Part shown: piece by piece, positions 53,052 to 63,239 of the stretch
How positions within the stretch are numbered: position 1 is the stretch's first letter
How the letters are laid out: every line of letters starts with the position of its first letter
Origin: Sphingomonas lacunae
GTDB taxonomy: Bacteria; Pseudomonadota; Alphaproteobacteria; Sphingomonadales; Sphingomonadaceae
DNA length: 64,000 bases
Direction: 5' to 3'
Assembly: GCF_012979535.1 (NCBI RefSeq)
Contig: NZ_CP053015.1
Span: 62,001-126,000 of the forward strand
Made by a program: the position numbers and the translations under genes
The notes under the pieces: model-generated
The model's database searches: none
Told to the model about the DNA's origin: nothing
Seen by the model: the letters and a program-made list of their open reading frames with translations, nothing else

Positions 53052-53519
53052 TCACTGCCGTAGACGCTCAGCGGTATCCTGCATGACTGCAGCGGCCTCC
53101 CGATAGGAATCAGCAGTGTTTGCCGAAGGCCCTTCACTATCAGTTTCAGCATTCATAGCGGCAGCTGTTTCGCGGAACCTCTCGTTCAGCGCATCCGCCA
53201 GTTTTTCTTGGGCCACCGTATAGGCTGCAAGATCGTCAGACGATATTGAGTTGGCGACAGCAGTGGTTTGGCTCGGCACAGCCCGGTCATCGGACCTGCC
53301 TCGCGCTTCCGAATCTTTGGCATCGTCGCCGACGGCACCGTTGACCGCAAAGCTGACAGGCCCCGCCCAAGTCCGGTCAATACCGATCGACACATTAAAG
53401 CGCCCGGCAACGCCCAATCCGGCAATGGCTACCACCCCGCATGCAGCACATGCAAGGACCGCAAACCTGCGCTTGACCAGGATCTTCCTGTCGACGCCGC
53501 TGTTCGCTTCTTCTGACAT
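53052..53519 (-). CDS. Hypothetical single-helix membrane protein
   Basis: A 155-residue protein with a short cytoplasmic start (MSEEANSGVDRKILVKRR), one helix (FAVLACAACGVVAIAGLGVAG) and an acidic, Ala-rich periplasmic part that ends in likely helices (LADALNERFRETAAAMNAE). No family recognised. It is on its own, between the secreted repeat protein and dxs. Confidence 0.55.
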   Translation of the reverse strand: MSEEANSGVDRKILVKRRFAVLACAACGVVAIAGLGVAGRFNVSIGIDRTWAGPVSFAVNGAVGDDAKDSEARGRSDDRAVPSQTTAVANSISSDDLAAYTVAQEKLADALNERFRETAAAMNAETDSEGPSANTADSYREAAAVMQDTAERLRQ

Positions 53520-53565
53520 GGGGTAAAGGGTGACGTCTAAGGTTTAGGATCAGATTAATGGCCAG

Positions 53566-53589
53566 AGGCTAATGGCGTCAGCCTTTTTT
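53566..53589 (+). terminator. Short T-tailed hairpin just before dxs
   Basis: AGGCT and AGCCT form a five-base stem around nine bases, followed by TTTTTT. It lies 30 bases upstream of the dxs start, so it could reduce read-through into dxs; the stem is short. Confidence 0.3.
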
Positions 53590-53618
53590 GGTTCGACACC
53601 CCGCCTTTGAAACGGTAA

Positions 53619-55553
53619 ATGCCCCCCATGACAGACCGTCCTTTGACGCCGTTGCTCGACACGGTGGAATCCCCGGCCGACCTGAGGCACTTGAAGCCTG
53701 AACAGCTCCGCCAACTTGCTGACGAACTCCGCGCCGAAACAATTTCGGCGGTGGGAACCACCGGGGGCCATCTCGGTTCCGGCCTTGGCGTGGTCGAATT
53801 GACCACCGCCATCCATTATGTGTTCGATACGCCGCGTGACCGGCTCGTGTGGGATGTCGGCCACCAGTGCTATCCGCACAAGATCCTGACCGGACGACGC
53901 GATCGCATTCGCACTTTACGCCAAGGGGGGGGGCTGTCTGGCTTCACCAAGCGCAGCGAAAGCGATTATGACCCGTTCGGCGCTGCGCATAGTTCAACGT
54001 CGATCAGCGCGGCTCTCGGATTCGCCATGGCAAACAAGCTCGCCGGCACGCCCGGAAAGGGCATCGCCGTCATCGGCGACGGCAGCATGTCGGCCGGAAT
54101 GGCCTATGAGGCGATGAACAATGCGGCGCAGGCCGGCAACCGCCTTGTTGTAATCCTCAACGACAATGACATGTCGATCGCTCCGCCGGTCGGCGGTCTC
54201 AGCGCCTATCTCGCCAAACTCGTCTCATCGCGCCCCTTCCTTGGCCTGCGGGACCTTGCCAAGCGGATCTCGCGCAAGTTTCCTGAACCGATTCACAAGG
54301 GCCTCAAAAAGACCGACGAGTTCGCCCGCGGCATGGCGATGGGCGGCACCTTGTTTGAAGAATTGGGCTTCTATTATGTCGGGCCGATCGATGGCCACAA
54401 TCTCGACCACCTGATCCCTGTCCTTGAAAATGTCCGTGACGCTGCAGAGGGTCCCTGCCTGATCCACGTGGTGACCAAGAAAGGTCATGGTTACGCACCG
54501 GCCGAAGCTTCAGCCGACAAATATCATGGCGTCCAGAAATTTGACGTCATCACCGGCGAACAGGTCAAGGCCCCACCCGGACCGCCCGCCTATCAAAATG
54601 TCTTTGGCGAAACCCTTGCCAAGATCGCCAACGATGATCCGCGCATTGTCGCAATCACCGCTGCCATGCCCAGCGGTACAGGCGTTGACAAATTTGCCAA
54701 GGCGCACCCGGATCGGGCCTTTGACGTCGGGATCGCCGAACAGCATGCCGTCACCTTTGCCGCTGGACTGGCAGCGCAGGGGATGCGTCCTTTCTGTGCC
54801 ATTTATTCGACCTTCCTCCAGCGCGCTTATGACCAGGTTGTGCATGATGTGGCGATCCAGAACCTCCCGGTCCGCTTCGCAATTGACCGCGCCGGACTGG
54901 TGGGCGCCGACGGTGCCACCCATGCCGGCAGCTTCGACGTCACCTATCTCGCCAGCCTACCCAATTTTGTCGTCATGGCGGCGGCGGACGAGGCAGAACT
55001 GGTCCATATGACCTACACGGCGGCCCTGCACGACAGCGGCCCGATCGCTTTCCGTTATCCGCGCGGCGGCGGTGTCGGGATACCACTCCCCGAAGTCCCT
55101 CAGCGTCTTGAAATCGGCAAGGGCCGCATTGTCCGTGAAGGCAGCAAGGTCGCCATTCTCTCGCTCGGCACCCGTCTCGCCGAGGCGCTCAAGGCCGCAG
55201 ACGTGCTTGATGCCAAGGGTCTGTCGACAACGGTCGCAGACCTGCGCTTTGCCAAGCCGCTCGACGAAGAACTGATCCGCAAGCTACTCGCAACGCATGA
55301 AGTGTGCGTGACCATCGAGGAGAATGCGATCGGCGGTCTTGGGGCACATGTTCTGACCATGGCCAGCGACGCCGGCCTGATTGATGCCGGACTCAAACTG
55401 CGCACCATGCGCCTGCCGGACATGTTCCAAGACCAGAACAGTCCCGACAAGCAATATGACGAGGCAGGCCTCAACGCCCCGCACATCGTCGAAACCGTGC
55501 TGAAGGCGCTGCGCTGGAATGATGCGGGAGTCGACGAGGCCGGGGTGGCGTGA
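53619..55553 (+). CDS. dxs: 1-deoxy-D-xylulose-5-phosphate synthase
   Basis: A 644-residue thiamine diphosphate enzyme. The ThDP motif includes [17 protein letters not shown], and the transketolase pyrimidine-binding domain has [15 protein letters not shown]. It condenses pyruvate and glyceraldehyde 3-phosphate as the first step of the MEP route to isoprenoids. The start may be 53619 or the ATG at 53628 (MTDRPL). A short hairpin with six T residues lies 30 bases before the start and could act as an attenuator. Its stop overlaps the next start (GTGA at 55550-55553). Confidence 0.96.
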   Translation: MPPMTDRPLTPLLDTVESPADLRHLKPEQLRQLADELRAETISAVGTTGGHLGSGLGVVELTTAIHYVFDTPRDRLVWDVGHQCYPHKILTGRRDRIRTLRQGGGLSGFTKRSESDYDPFGAAHSSTSISAALGFAMANKLAGTPGKGIAVIGDGSMSAGMAYEAMNNAAQAGNRLVVILNDNDMSIAPPVGGLSAYLAKLVSSRPFLGLRDLAKRISRKFPEPIHKGLKKTDEFARGMAMGGTLFEELGFYYVGPIDGHNLDHLIPVLENVRDAAEGPCLIHVVTKKGHGYAPAEASADKYHGVQKFDVITGEQVKAPPGPPAYQNVFGETLAKIANDDPRIVAITAAMPSGTGVDKFAKAHPDRAFDVGIAEQHAVTFAAGLAAQGMRPFCAIYSTFLQRAYDQVVHDVAIQNLPVRFAIDRAGLVGADGATHAGSFDVTYLASLPNFVVMAAADEAELVHMTYTAALHDSGPIAFRYPRGGGVGIPLPEVPQRLEIGKGRIVREGSKVAILSLGTRLAEALKAADVLDAKGLSTTVADLRFAKPLDEELIRKLLATHEVCVTIEENAIGGLGAHVLTMASDAGLIDAGLKLRTMRLPDMFQDQNSPDKQYDEAGLNAPHIVETVLKALRWNDAGVDEAGVA

Positions 55554-55981
55554 CCCTTACGGCGCTAGGCTATATGCTTGCCATCGCGGCGGCCGGCCTT
55601 GGCTGGTGGCGCTGGCGGAGGGAACTGAAAGAGCGACGGCTGGCGGCGCTGGACAGTGCTCGCCGAGGGTTGAGCCTGAATGAATTTGTTCGCCAACTGG
55701 CTGTCGACAATGTGGACGCAACGGTGGCTTCAGCCACATATCTGACCATCCGCCACCGCGCGAAGGTGGATGATCATCGCTTGCATCCCAATGACGCGCT
55801 GGACGCTTATTTCGACGACCGCGCCGATGTGACCGAGCTTGCTCGTGAGTTGATGCTGGTTTTTGACCGTGCCCAGGTTGCCATCGATCCGGCCGACGTC
55901 GCTGCTGGCTGGCGGACCGTGGGCGATGTGGCGCAGCATTTTTCGGGCGGGTCGCGCCCTTATCTGAGGACGGTGCAATGA
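55550..55981 (+). CDS. Hypothetical protein between dxs and purT
   Basis: A 143-residue protein starting with GTG in a four-base overlap with dxs. The first 20 residues form one hydrophobic segment, followed by basic and helical sequence ([27 protein letters not shown]). No family is recognised. Its end overlaps purT (ATGA at 55978-55981), so dxs, this gene and purT are translationally coupled. Function unknown; the tight arrangement argues that it is expressed. Confidence 0.65.
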   Translation: MTLTALGYMLAIAAAGLGWWRWRRELKERRLAALDSARRGLSLNEFVRQLAVDNVDATVASATYLTIRHRAKVDDHRLHPNDALDAYFDDRADVTELARELMLVFDRAQVAIDPADVAAGWRTVGDVAQHFSGGSRPYLRTVQ

Positions 55982-57153
55982 CTCCGACGGCCACAATATT
56001 GCTCCTCGGTTCGGGAGAACTGGGACGCGAATTTGTCATTTCGGCCAAGCGACTGGGGGCGCGGGTGATTGCGTGTGACAGCTATGCGGGCGCACCGGCG
56101 ATGCAGGTGGCGGATGATTGCGACGTCTTTTCGATGCTTGATGGCGATGCACTGAGGGCGGCGATTGCGCGGCACAAGCCAGATCTGATCGTCCCGGAAA
56201 TCGAGGCGATCCGCACCGAAGTGTTGGGTGAGGTAGAGGCACTGGGACAGGTGGTGGTACCCTCTGCCAGGGCGACCATGCTGACCATGAACCGGGATGC
56301 CATTCGCGATGTCGCGGCACAGGAATTGGGCGTCAGAACAAGCCGTTACACCTATGCCGAGAGCCTGGACAAGGCCCAGGCGGCGGGTGCTGACATCGGC
56401 TATCCCTGCGTCATCAAACCGGTCATGTCGTCATCCGGAAAAGGCCAAAGCGTTGTCAAAACTGCCGCCGGCATGGCGGCTGCCTGGGACTATGCCGTCA
56501 GCGCCATGCGCGGTGACAGGCGGCGGGTGATTGTCGAGGAATTCATCGCCTTTGACTATGAAATCACCCTGCTGACCATCCGCGCCCGTGATGGGGTGCA
56601 TTTCTGTCCGCCGATCGGCCACCGGCAGGAGCGCGGCGACTATCAGGAAAGCTGGCAGCCGACGCCAATGCGCCCGGAACATATCGCCGCAGCGCAGGAG
56701 ATGGCGCGCAAGGTGGTCGACAATCTCGGCGGCTATGGCCTGTTCGGCGTCGAATTTTTCGTCACCGCTGACGAAGTGATCTTTTCCGAACTCAGCCCCC
56801 GACCGCACGACACCGGCATGGTGACGCTGATCGGCCAGCAGCTGTCCGAATTTGACCTGCACGCCCGGGCCATCCTCGGCCTGCCGATCCCGCCGATTGC
56901 GCTGTCAGCGCCCGCCTCCGCCTCCGCCGTGGTATTGGCTGACCGGGATGCCGAGCATTTCACCATCACCGGTTTGGCCGAGGCGCTGGCGCTGGGTGAC
57001 GATGTGAACCGGGTGGACGTCCGCGTGTTCGGCAAGCCGGTGACGCGGCCTTACAGGCGGATGGCGGTCGCGCTGGCGACGGCGGCTACGACCGATGAAG
57101 CCCGTGCGCTGGCGAAGCGCGCCGCGGATGCGGTGCGGATTGACTATCGGTAA
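55978..57153 (+). CDS. purT: Formate-dependent phosphoribosylglycinamide formyltransferase 2
   Basis: A 391-residue ATP-grasp enzyme. ILLLGSGELGREFVISAKRLG opens the protein; VVKTAAGM, VEEFIAFDYEITLLT and FFVTADEVIFSELSPRPHDTGMVTL hold the ATP-grasp elements (the last with the metal-binding Glu). It formylates GAR with formate and ATP in purine synthesis, the folate-independent alternative to PurN. It is coupled to the gene before it by ATGA and faces the DUF3035-lspA-ileS group. Confidence 0.95.
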   Translation: MTPTATILLLGSGELGREFVISAKRLGARVIACDSYAGAPAMQVADDCDVFSMLDGDALRAAIARHKPDLIVPEIEAIRTEVLGEVEALGQVVVPSARATMLTMNRDAIRDVAAQELGVRTSRYTYAESLDKAQAAGADIGYPCVIKPVMSSSGKGQSVVKTAAGMAAAWDYAVSAMRGDRRRVIVEEFIAFDYEITLLTIRARDGVHFCPPIGHRQERGDYQESWQPTPMRPEHIAAAQEMARKVVDNLGGYGLFGVEFFVTADEVIFSELSPRPHDTGMVTLIGQQLSEFDLHARAILGLPIPPIALSAPASASAVVLADRDAEHFTITGLAEALALGDDVNRVDVRVFGKPVTRPYRRMAVALATAATTDEARALAKRAADAVRIDYR

Positions 57154-57196
57154 AGCTTGGTCCCCTCTCCCGCTTGCGGGAGGAGACGCAAGGCTG

Positions 57197-57622
57197 TCAG
57201 CCGCCGGTGCGGTTGCCGGCAACCGCCTGGGCGAACTGTCCGGCCCCTGACGGAGCGGCAAGGATGTCGCGGGTCACCGTGCCCTTGTCGACGACATTGG
57301 TCTGCGGATCGCCCACCGATGAACGGATGCCGACTTCGGCGCGAGCCGCGCCAGCGCGCTGCAACAGGCTGGTTTCGGTCGGGCTCCGCGGGGCAGCGCC
57401 GCCGAACAGGGCGCGCAGCGTCTGTTCCGACGCACTGTCAGAGGTGGTGGCGGGCGTGCCCGGTGCCGGCGGGGTCAGCGCAAAGTCAGGCGGAATCACC
57501 AACGGTGCGGAACGCGTGACAGCATATTCGTCCGGCCGGTCGCGGCTCAACAGGCCCGTCGAGCCACAGGCCGACAGCAGCATGGCCGAAGCGGAAACGG
57601 CGAGGATGAGGCTCTTGCGCAT
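57197..57622 (-). CDS. DUF3035-family lipoprotein (BamF-like)
   Basis: A 140-residue protein whose signal ends SAMLLSACGS, a clean lipobox. The mature part has PDEYAVTRSAPLVIPPDFALTPP, the core signature of DUF3035, proposed in alphaproteobacteria to be a subunit (BamF) of the outer-membrane protein assembly machinery. The ATG at 57622 is preferred over an in-frame start at 57655. It is the last gene of the purK-folA-dipeptidase-ribF-ileS-lspA chain; as a lipoprotein it depends on LspA, encoded just upstream. Confidence 0.8.
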   Translation of the reverse strand: MRKSLILAVSASAMLLSACGSTGLLSRDRPDEYAVTRSAPLVIPPDFALTPPAPGTPATTSDSASEQTLRALFGGAAPRSPTETSLLQRAGAARAEVGIRSSVGDPQTNVVDKGTVTRDILAAPSGAGQFAQAVAGNRTGG

Positions 57623-57670
57623 AATCGTATCAAATCCCTTGCGGCCAGCGGCCAAACAGTCGGTTCGCCC

Positions 57671-58174
57671 TTAATCCGCCTTTTCGCGCACAAGCAGCGC
57701 GCGTGCAACCAAAAGCAGCACGCCGATGGTGATGCAGGCATCGGCCACGTTGAAAATCAGGAAGGGCCGGAAATCACCGAAGTGAAGATCAGCAAAATCA
57801 ACAACATAGCCAACGCGGATCCGGTCGATGATGTTGCCGAGCGCGCCACCGAGCACCAGCGCCAGCGCCAGTACATCCGCCTTGGCCTTTTCCCGCATCA
57901 TCCAGACGCCGACTCCGATGGCTACGAGCAGGGTGAAGCCCACCAGCATCCAGCGCTGCGCATCGCTGTCAGCAGAGAACATGCCAAAGCTGACGCCGCG
58001 ATTTTCCATCCAGGTCAGGTTGAAAAAGGGCAGCAGTTCAATCTGGTAGCGTGCTTCCAGGCCCAGCGGCCAGGTGACGATCCACTTGGTCAGCTGGTCA
58101 AAGGCCAGCACCAGTGCGGCGATGATGATGCCAAAGCGGCGGTGCGGTGACGGGGTGGCAGGTGCGCTGGTCAT
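57671..58174 (-). CDS. lspA: Lipoprotein signal peptidase
   Basis: A 167-residue membrane protein with four helices. NRGVSFGMF and ALGNIIDRIRVGYVVDFADLHF contain the two catalytic Asp residues. It cleaves prolipoprotein signal peptides in the inner membrane. Its start overlaps the ileS stop (ATGA), a conserved pairing in alphaproteobacteria. Confidence 0.95.
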   Translation of the reverse strand: MTSAPATPSPHRRFGIIIAALVLAFDQLTKWIVTWPLGLEARYQIELLPFFNLTWMENRGVSFGMFSADSDAQRWMLVGFTLLVAIGVGVWMMREKAKADVLALALVLGGALGNIIDRIRVGYVVDFADLHFGDFRPFLIFNVADACITIGVLLLVARALLVREKAD

Positions 58175-61047
58175 GCGTCCCCCAATACCGTTTCACAGCG
58201 TCCGCACAAAGCGGCTTCTTCAGCCACGTCGGGCAGATGGCGCCAGCAGCGGCCACATTTGTGGTGGGTGCTGGGGGAGACCGAAACATCCGCCCCGGCA
58301 TAGTCAACCGACGCGACAATGGCGATTTCAGTGAGTTCTTCTGCGCTTACGCCCGCCACTTCAGCCATGGTGACGGCAGCGGCGAGGCTCGAACCAACGA
58401 CCTTGTCCCGACGCAGCGGTTCGATCGCTTCGGTGATCGCGGCACGGGCTTCGCGAGTGGCCGCCCATTTGACCGCCAGCGCACTGTCCAGCCACGCCGG
58501 ATTGGCGGTCGGCCATTCGAGCAGGTGGACGCTGCCCGCATCCGGGTAACGCGTGCCCCACACTTCCTCCGCGGTGAACACGAGCACCGGCGCGGCATAG
58601 CGCACGAGCGCGTGGAACAGCGTGTCGAGCACGCTCCGGTACGCGCGGCGCTTCATCGTGCCGAGCGGTTCGGCGGGGCCGATGTCGCAATAGAGGCAAT
58701 CCTTGCGGATATCGAAGAAGAAGGCGCTGAGATCATCCTGCGCAAATTCGGTCAGCGCGCGGACATAGGCGTTGAAGTCAAAGTCGTTGACCGCCGTCTT
58801 CAGCTGCGCGTCGAGCTCGGCAAGCCGGTGGAGGATGTACAGCTCCAGTTCGGGCATGTCGCCCTCACCCACACGCTCTTCCTCACCGAACCCGTCGAGC
58901 GCGCCCAACAGGTAGCGGAAGGTGTTGCGCAGCTTGCGATACTGGTCGGCGACCCCTTTCAGGATTTCATCGCCGATGCGGTGATCCTCGGTGAAATCGA
59001 CACTGAGCGCCCACAGGCGGATGATGTCGGCACCGTTGGTTTCCATGACCTTGAGCGGATCGACGGTGTTGCCGACCGATTTGGACATTTTCATGCCCTT
59101 TTGATCCATGGTGAAGCCATGGGTCAGCACCGCGTCATAGGGCGCGCGGCCCCGCGTGCCACAGCTTTGCAGCAGCGACGACTGGAACCAGCCGCGATGC
59201 TGGTCGCTGCCTTCGAGATAGAGGTCGGCCGGCCAGCTCAGTTCGGGCCAGCGGCCGCTTTCGAGCGTGAAGACATGGGTGCAGCCGGAATCGAACCAGA
59301 CGTCGAGGATGTCGAACACCTGCTCATAGTCTTCGGCGCGGTAGTCACTGCCGAGATACTCCTGCGCCCGTGCGGCTTCCCAGGCGTCAACGCCTTCAGC
59401 CTTGACCGCGGCAACGATGCGGGCGTTGACCGCCGGGTCATTGAGATACTGACCGGTCTTGCGATTGACGAACAGGGTGATCGGCACGCCCCATGCGCGT
59501 TGGCGGCTCAGCACCCAGTCCGGCCGCCCCTCGACCATCGAGCCGATGCGGTTGCGGCCCTTGTCAGGGACAAAGCGCGTGTCGGCAATGGCCGCCATGG
59601 CCGCTTCGCGCAGCGTCGGGGAGGCACAACGCCCTTCATCCGCGGGATCAATCGCCCCGCCCTCATTCTCCCAACCCTTTTCAGCCGGGGTCTTGGCGGG
59701 GAGGTGGGTCAGCGCGCGATCCATCGGCACGAACCATTGCGGCGTGCAGCGATAGATGACCTTGGCCTTGGAGCGCCAGCTATGCGGGTAGCTGTGCTTG
59801 TAGTCGGCGCTGGCGGCGAGCAGCGCGCCGGCTTCGCGCAGAGCGGTGCAGATCGGGCCGTCAGGTGCATTGAACTTGGGGTTGATGACGCTGCCTTCGC
59901 CGCCGAGCCAGGCCCAGTCGGCGCGATAGCGGCCATCGCCCTCAACCGCGAATTGCGGTTCGAGCCCATGCGCCTTGCACAGGTCAAAGTCATCCTCGCC
60001 ATGGTCGGGCGCCATATGGACAAGGCCGGTGCCGCTGTCGGTGGTGACGAAATCACCCGGCAGGAAGGGACGGGGGCGGGCAAAAAAGCCGCCGAGATGG
60101 TGCATAGGGTGACGCGCGACAGTTCCGGCGAGAGCCTCGGTCGAAATCAGCATTTCTTCCTTGAGCTCTAGACCGGAGCGGGCTGAAAATGCCGACACAA
60201 GAGCCCTAGAAAGCAAATATCGCCGTCCGTCGTTCGCAGTGCTGACACAATAACTTGCTTCAAAATGCTCTGCGTCGATTTTGGGATTAAATGCCAAAGC
60301 CTGATTGACCGGGATCGTCCAGGGGGTCGTCGTCCAGATCACCGCATGGGCGCCGACCAGTTCGGGGATCGGGCTTTCGACTATCTCGAACGCCACATCG
60401 ATCTGCGTCGAGGTGATGTCCTCATACTCAACCTCAGCCTCGGCCAGCGCGGTCTTTTCGACCGGGGACCACATCACCGGCTTGGCGCCGCGATAGAGCT
60501 GGCCGCTCTCGGCGAACTTCAGCAGCTCGGCAACGATGGTGCCCTCGGCTTCAGGGTCCATCGTCAGATAGGGCTTGTCCCAATTGCCGAGCACGCCCAG
60601 CCGCTTGACCTGCTCACGCTGCACATCGACCCAATGCTGGGCGTAGGCGCGGCATTCGGCCCGGAACTCCTTGACCGGCACCTCATCCTTGTTGAGCTTT
60701 TTCTTGCGATACTGTTCCTCAACCTTCCACTCGATCGGCAGGCCGTGGCAATCCCAGCCGGGGACATAGGGCGCGTCCTTGCCCAGCAGCGTCTGGGTGC
60801 GGCACACCATGTCCTTGAGGATATGGTTGAGCGCATGGCCGATGTGCATGTCGCCATTGGCGTAGGGCGGGCCATCATGAAGAATGAACTTTTCGCGCCC
60901 TGCCCGGGCTTCGCGAAGGCGGGCATAAAGGTCCGCCGCCTGCCATTTGGCAAGGATGGCGGGTTCCTTTTGCGGCAGGCCGGCCTTCATCGGAAAGTCG
61001 GTCTTGGGCAGGAAGACAGTGTCTTTGAGGTCGCGCGTATCAGTCAT
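58171..61047 (-). CDS. ileS: Isoleucyl-tRNA synthetase
   Basis: A 958-residue class I synthetase. GDMHIGHALNHILKDM is the HIGH motif and KGMKMSKSVGN the KMSKS motif. The editing domain lies between, and the C-terminal zinc finger has KCGRCWRH and LCGRCETVL. It charges tRNA-Ile. It lies between ribF and lspA, overlapping lspA by four bases. Confidence 0.97.
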   Translation of the reverse strand: MTDTRDLKDTVFLPKTDFPMKAGLPQKEPAILAKWQAADLYARLREARAGREKFILHDGPPYANGDMHIGHALNHILKDMVCRTQTLLGKDAPYVPGWDCHGLPIEWKVEEQYRKKKLNKDEVPVKEFRAECRAYAQHWVDVQREQVKRLGVLGNWDKPYLTMDPEAEGTIVAELLKFAESGQLYRGAKPVMWSPVEKTALAEAEVEYEDITSTQIDVAFEIVESPIPELVGAHAVIWTTTPWTIPVNQALAFNPKIDAEHFEASYCVSTANDGRRYLLSRALVSAFSARSGLELKEEMLISTEALAGTVARHPMHHLGGFFARPRPFLPGDFVTTDSGTGLVHMAPDHGEDDFDLCKAHGLEPQFAVEGDGRYRADWAWLGGEGSVINPKFNAPDGPICTALREAGALLAASADYKHSYPHSWRSKAKVIYRCTPQWFVPMDRALTHLPAKTPAEKGWENEGGAIDPADEGRCASPTLREAAMAAIADTRFVPDKGRNRIGSMVEGRPDWVLSRQRAWGVPITLFVNRKTGQYLNDPAVNARIVAAVKAEGVDAWEAARAQEYLGSDYRAEDYEQVFDILDVWFDSGCTHVFTLESGRWPELSWPADLYLEGSDQHRGWFQSSLLQSCGTRGRAPYDAVLTHGFTMDQKGMKMSKSVGNTVDPLKVMETNGADIIRLWALSVDFTEDHRIGDEILKGVADQYRKLRNTFRYLLGALDGFGEEERVGEGDMPELELYILHRLAELDAQLKTAVNDFDFNAYVRALTEFAQDDLSAFFFDIRKDCLYCDIGPAEPLGTMKRRAYRSVLDTLFHALVRYAAPVLVFTAEEVWGTRYPDAGSVHLLEWPTANPAWLDSALAVKWAATREARAAITEAIEPLRRDKVVGSSLAAAVTMAEVAGVSAEELTEIAIVASVDYAGADVSVSPSTHHKCGRCWRHLPDVAEEAALCGRCETVLGDA

Positions 61048-61104
61048 GACGCGGCCTTAGGCGAGCGGTAGTGAAAATGGAACAATTGTGTGTGGGGGGC
61101 AGGC

Positions 61105-62028
61105 TCAGCCCAGCACCACCCGCGCTGCTTCGCAATCGGCCTGCATCTGCGCCATCAGCGCGTCCATGCTGTCGAACCTCGCTTCACCGCGCAAAAATGC
61201 GTGAAAGGCGACGCTGATCGTCTGGCCGTAGAGATCCTCGGCAAAATCAAAGAAATGCGGTTCGAGCAATTCCTTGGGCGGATCGAATGTCGGGCGGATG
61301 CCGATGTTCGCCGCGCCTTTCAGCATGCGGCCATCGGACAGCGTGCCGGTCACCGCATAGATGCCATAGCGCGGGCGCAGATAGCTGCCCATGTCGATGT
61401 TCGCGGTGGGAAAGCCGAGCGTGCGGCCAACCTTGTCGCCATGCTGCACCACCCCCTCGATGGCGAAGGGCCGGGTGAGCAGGCGTGTGGCGGTGGGGCA
61501 ATCCCCGGCTTTCAGCGCCTCACGAATGCGGCTTGAGGAAACGGTTTCGCCAGCTTCGGCCACCGGAACGATACGCGTGTATGTAAAGCCCTGTGCAGCG
61601 CCAGCGGCGGCAAGCACATCGCCATTGCCGCTGCGGCCCTTGCCGAAGACGAAATCCTCTCCGGTCACCACGCCGCTGATGCCGAGCTGGGCGAGCAGCA
61701 GATCGCCGATGAACTGGTCGGCGGTCATGCCGGCCAGAGCCGGGCCGAATTCGAGCACCAGCATCGCGTCGGCGCCAGCTTCGCCAAACAGGCGCTGCCG
61801 CTGGTCGAGCGTCGTCAGGCGGAATGGCGGGGCGTCAGGGCGGAAATGGCGGACGGGGTGGGGATCAAAGGTGGCGACAATCGCCGGGCAGCCACGCGCA
61901 CGGGCCTGCTCCACCGCTGCGCCGACCACGGCCTGATGGCCCAGATGAAACCCATCAAAATTGCCGAGCGCTATGACCGCGCCGCGCAGGGAGTCGGGAA
62001 TGGGCTGACTGGAGTGAAGACGCTGCAT
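61105..62028 (-). CDS. ribF: Bifunctional riboflavin kinase/FAD synthetase
   Basis: A 307-residue protein. The N-terminal adenylyltransferase domain has LGNFDGFHLGHQAVV and GEDFVFGKGRSG; the C-terminal kinase domain has GDKVGRTLGFPTANI. It phosphorylates riboflavin and adenylylates FMN to FAD. The ATG at 62028 starts the known fold; an upstream frame is unrelated. It lies between the dipeptidase gene and ileS. Confidence 0.95.
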   Translation of the reverse strand: MQRLHSSQPIPDSLRGAVIALGNFDGFHLGHQAVVGAAVEQARARGCPAIVATFDPHPVRHFRPDAPPFRLTTLDQRQRLFGEAGADAMLVLEFGPALAGMTADQFIGDLLLAQLGISGVVTGEDFVFGKGRSGNGDVLAAAGAAQGFTYTRIVPVAEAGETVSSSRIREALKAGDCPTATRLLTRPFAIEGVVQHGDKVGRTLGFPTANIDMGSYLRPRYGIYAVTGTLSDGRMLKGAANIGIRPTFDPPKELLEPHFFDFAEDLYGQTISVAFHAFLRGEARFDSMDALMAQMQADCEAARVVLG

Positions 62029-62050
62029 CGTCGGGGCTGTTAGTCCGCCC

Positions 62051-63211
62051 TCAACGCGCGGGCAAGGTCTGTCCCAGCACACGCAGCACATTGTCGCCCA
62101 TCGCCTTGGCAATCTCCTCATCGGTAAAGCCCTGGTCGATCAGCGCCTGGGTGATGAGCGCCATGCGGCTGACATCATAGCCCGCCGTCACCGCGCCGTC
62201 GAAATCCGTGCCAAGACCGACATGATCGATGCCGACAAGATCGCGGATGTGGCGCATGGCGCGGGCGGTGTCCGCCGGCTCGGTGCCGCAGACCGCCGCA
62301 TCCCACACGCCGACGCCGATAACGCCGCCGGTGCGGGCAACGCCGCGGATTTCCTCATCAGACAGGTTGCGGTTTTCGCGGCAGGTGGCCTGGACGCCGC
62401 CATGGCTGGAGACGACCGGGCGGGTCGCCATCGCCAGCACTTCGGCGACACAGGCGTGGCTGCAATGGGCGATGTCAATCACCATGCCGCGCCGTTCCAT
62501 CTCCCGCACGACACGGCGACCGAGCGGGGTCAGCCCACCCTTGCGCTCGCCGTGCATCGAGCCGGCGATCTGGTTGTCAAAGAAATGGGTGAGCCCCGCC
62601 ATGCGCACACCGGCGCGGTAGAGGCGGTCGAGATTGGCGAAATCGCCTTCGAGATTGTGCAACCCCTCGACCGAGAAGAGCGCGCCGGTGGTCCGTTGCC
62701 CCCGTGCGCGGGCAGCGACAAGCCGGGCCACATCGGCGCGGGTGCGGATGGCGATGATGTCGCCATTGCTCGCCGCCACCGCTGCATCCAGCTTTTGCCC
62801 GTGAAACAGGGTGCGCTCCAGCGGTGAGAACCAGGTGCGGACCGGCTGCTGCTGCGCCATGACGAGCAGCCACAGCTGGTCATTGTCGGGGTTTGACTGA
62901 TAGTTTTGTCCTCGCGGTGTCTGGCTGACCGAAGAGAAAACCTGCAGCGCGACATTGCCGGCCTGAAGGCGCAGCAGGTCGATATGACCGCGCGTGCTCG
63001 CCTCGAGCATATCGCGTTGCCACAGCAAGGTGTCACCATGCAGGTCAGCGATGGTAAGGCTGCGGTGCAACGCCTCGGCGCGGGGGGAGACGGTGGCCTT
63101 GGTGCCGACCACCTTGTTCATGCTGTTTTCGGCGATGCCGGGACCAAGGATCAGGAAGGCCGCAAGCGCGATGGCGACCAGCGCTCCTGTCCATGCTGCG
63201 ATCCTTTTCAT
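62051..63211 (-). CDS. Membrane dipeptidase (peptidase family M19)
   Basis: A 386-residue protein with a signal sequence or anchor (TGALVAIALAAFLILGPG). The M19 metal ligands are in IADLHGDTLLW, VEGLHNLEGDF and VIDIAHCSHACVAEVL, with later HGGVQATCRENRN. It cleaves dipeptides, often with D-residues, and probably acts on the outer face of the membrane. The gene stands between folA and ribF with short gaps. Confidence 0.9.
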   Translation of the reverse strand: MKRIAAWTGALVAIALAAFLILGPGIAENSMNKVVGTKATVSPRAEALHRSLTIADLHGDTLLWQRDMLEASTRGHIDLLRLQAGNVALQVFSSVSQTPRGQNYQSNPDNDQLWLLVMAQQQPVRTWFSPLERTLFHGQKLDAAVAASNGDIIAIRTRADVARLVAARARGQRTTGALFSVEGLHNLEGDFANLDRLYRAGVRMAGLTHFFDNQIAGSMHGERKGGLTPLGRRVVREMERRGMVIDIAHCSHACVAEVLAMATRPVVSSHGGVQATCRENRNLSDEEIRGVARTGGVIGVGVWDAAVCGTEPADTARAMRHIRDLVGIDHVGLGTDFDGAVTAGYDVSRMALITQALIDQGFTDEEIAKAMGDNVLRVLGQTLPAR

Positions 63212-63239
63212 TCCGGCCCTCCCCTGCCCAGATTGATGG

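Noticed and set aside
58147-60171. 674-codon plus-strand frame inside ileS
   Set aside because: Shadow of ileS, whose HIGH and KMSKS motifs are on the minus strand; no similarity to a known protein.
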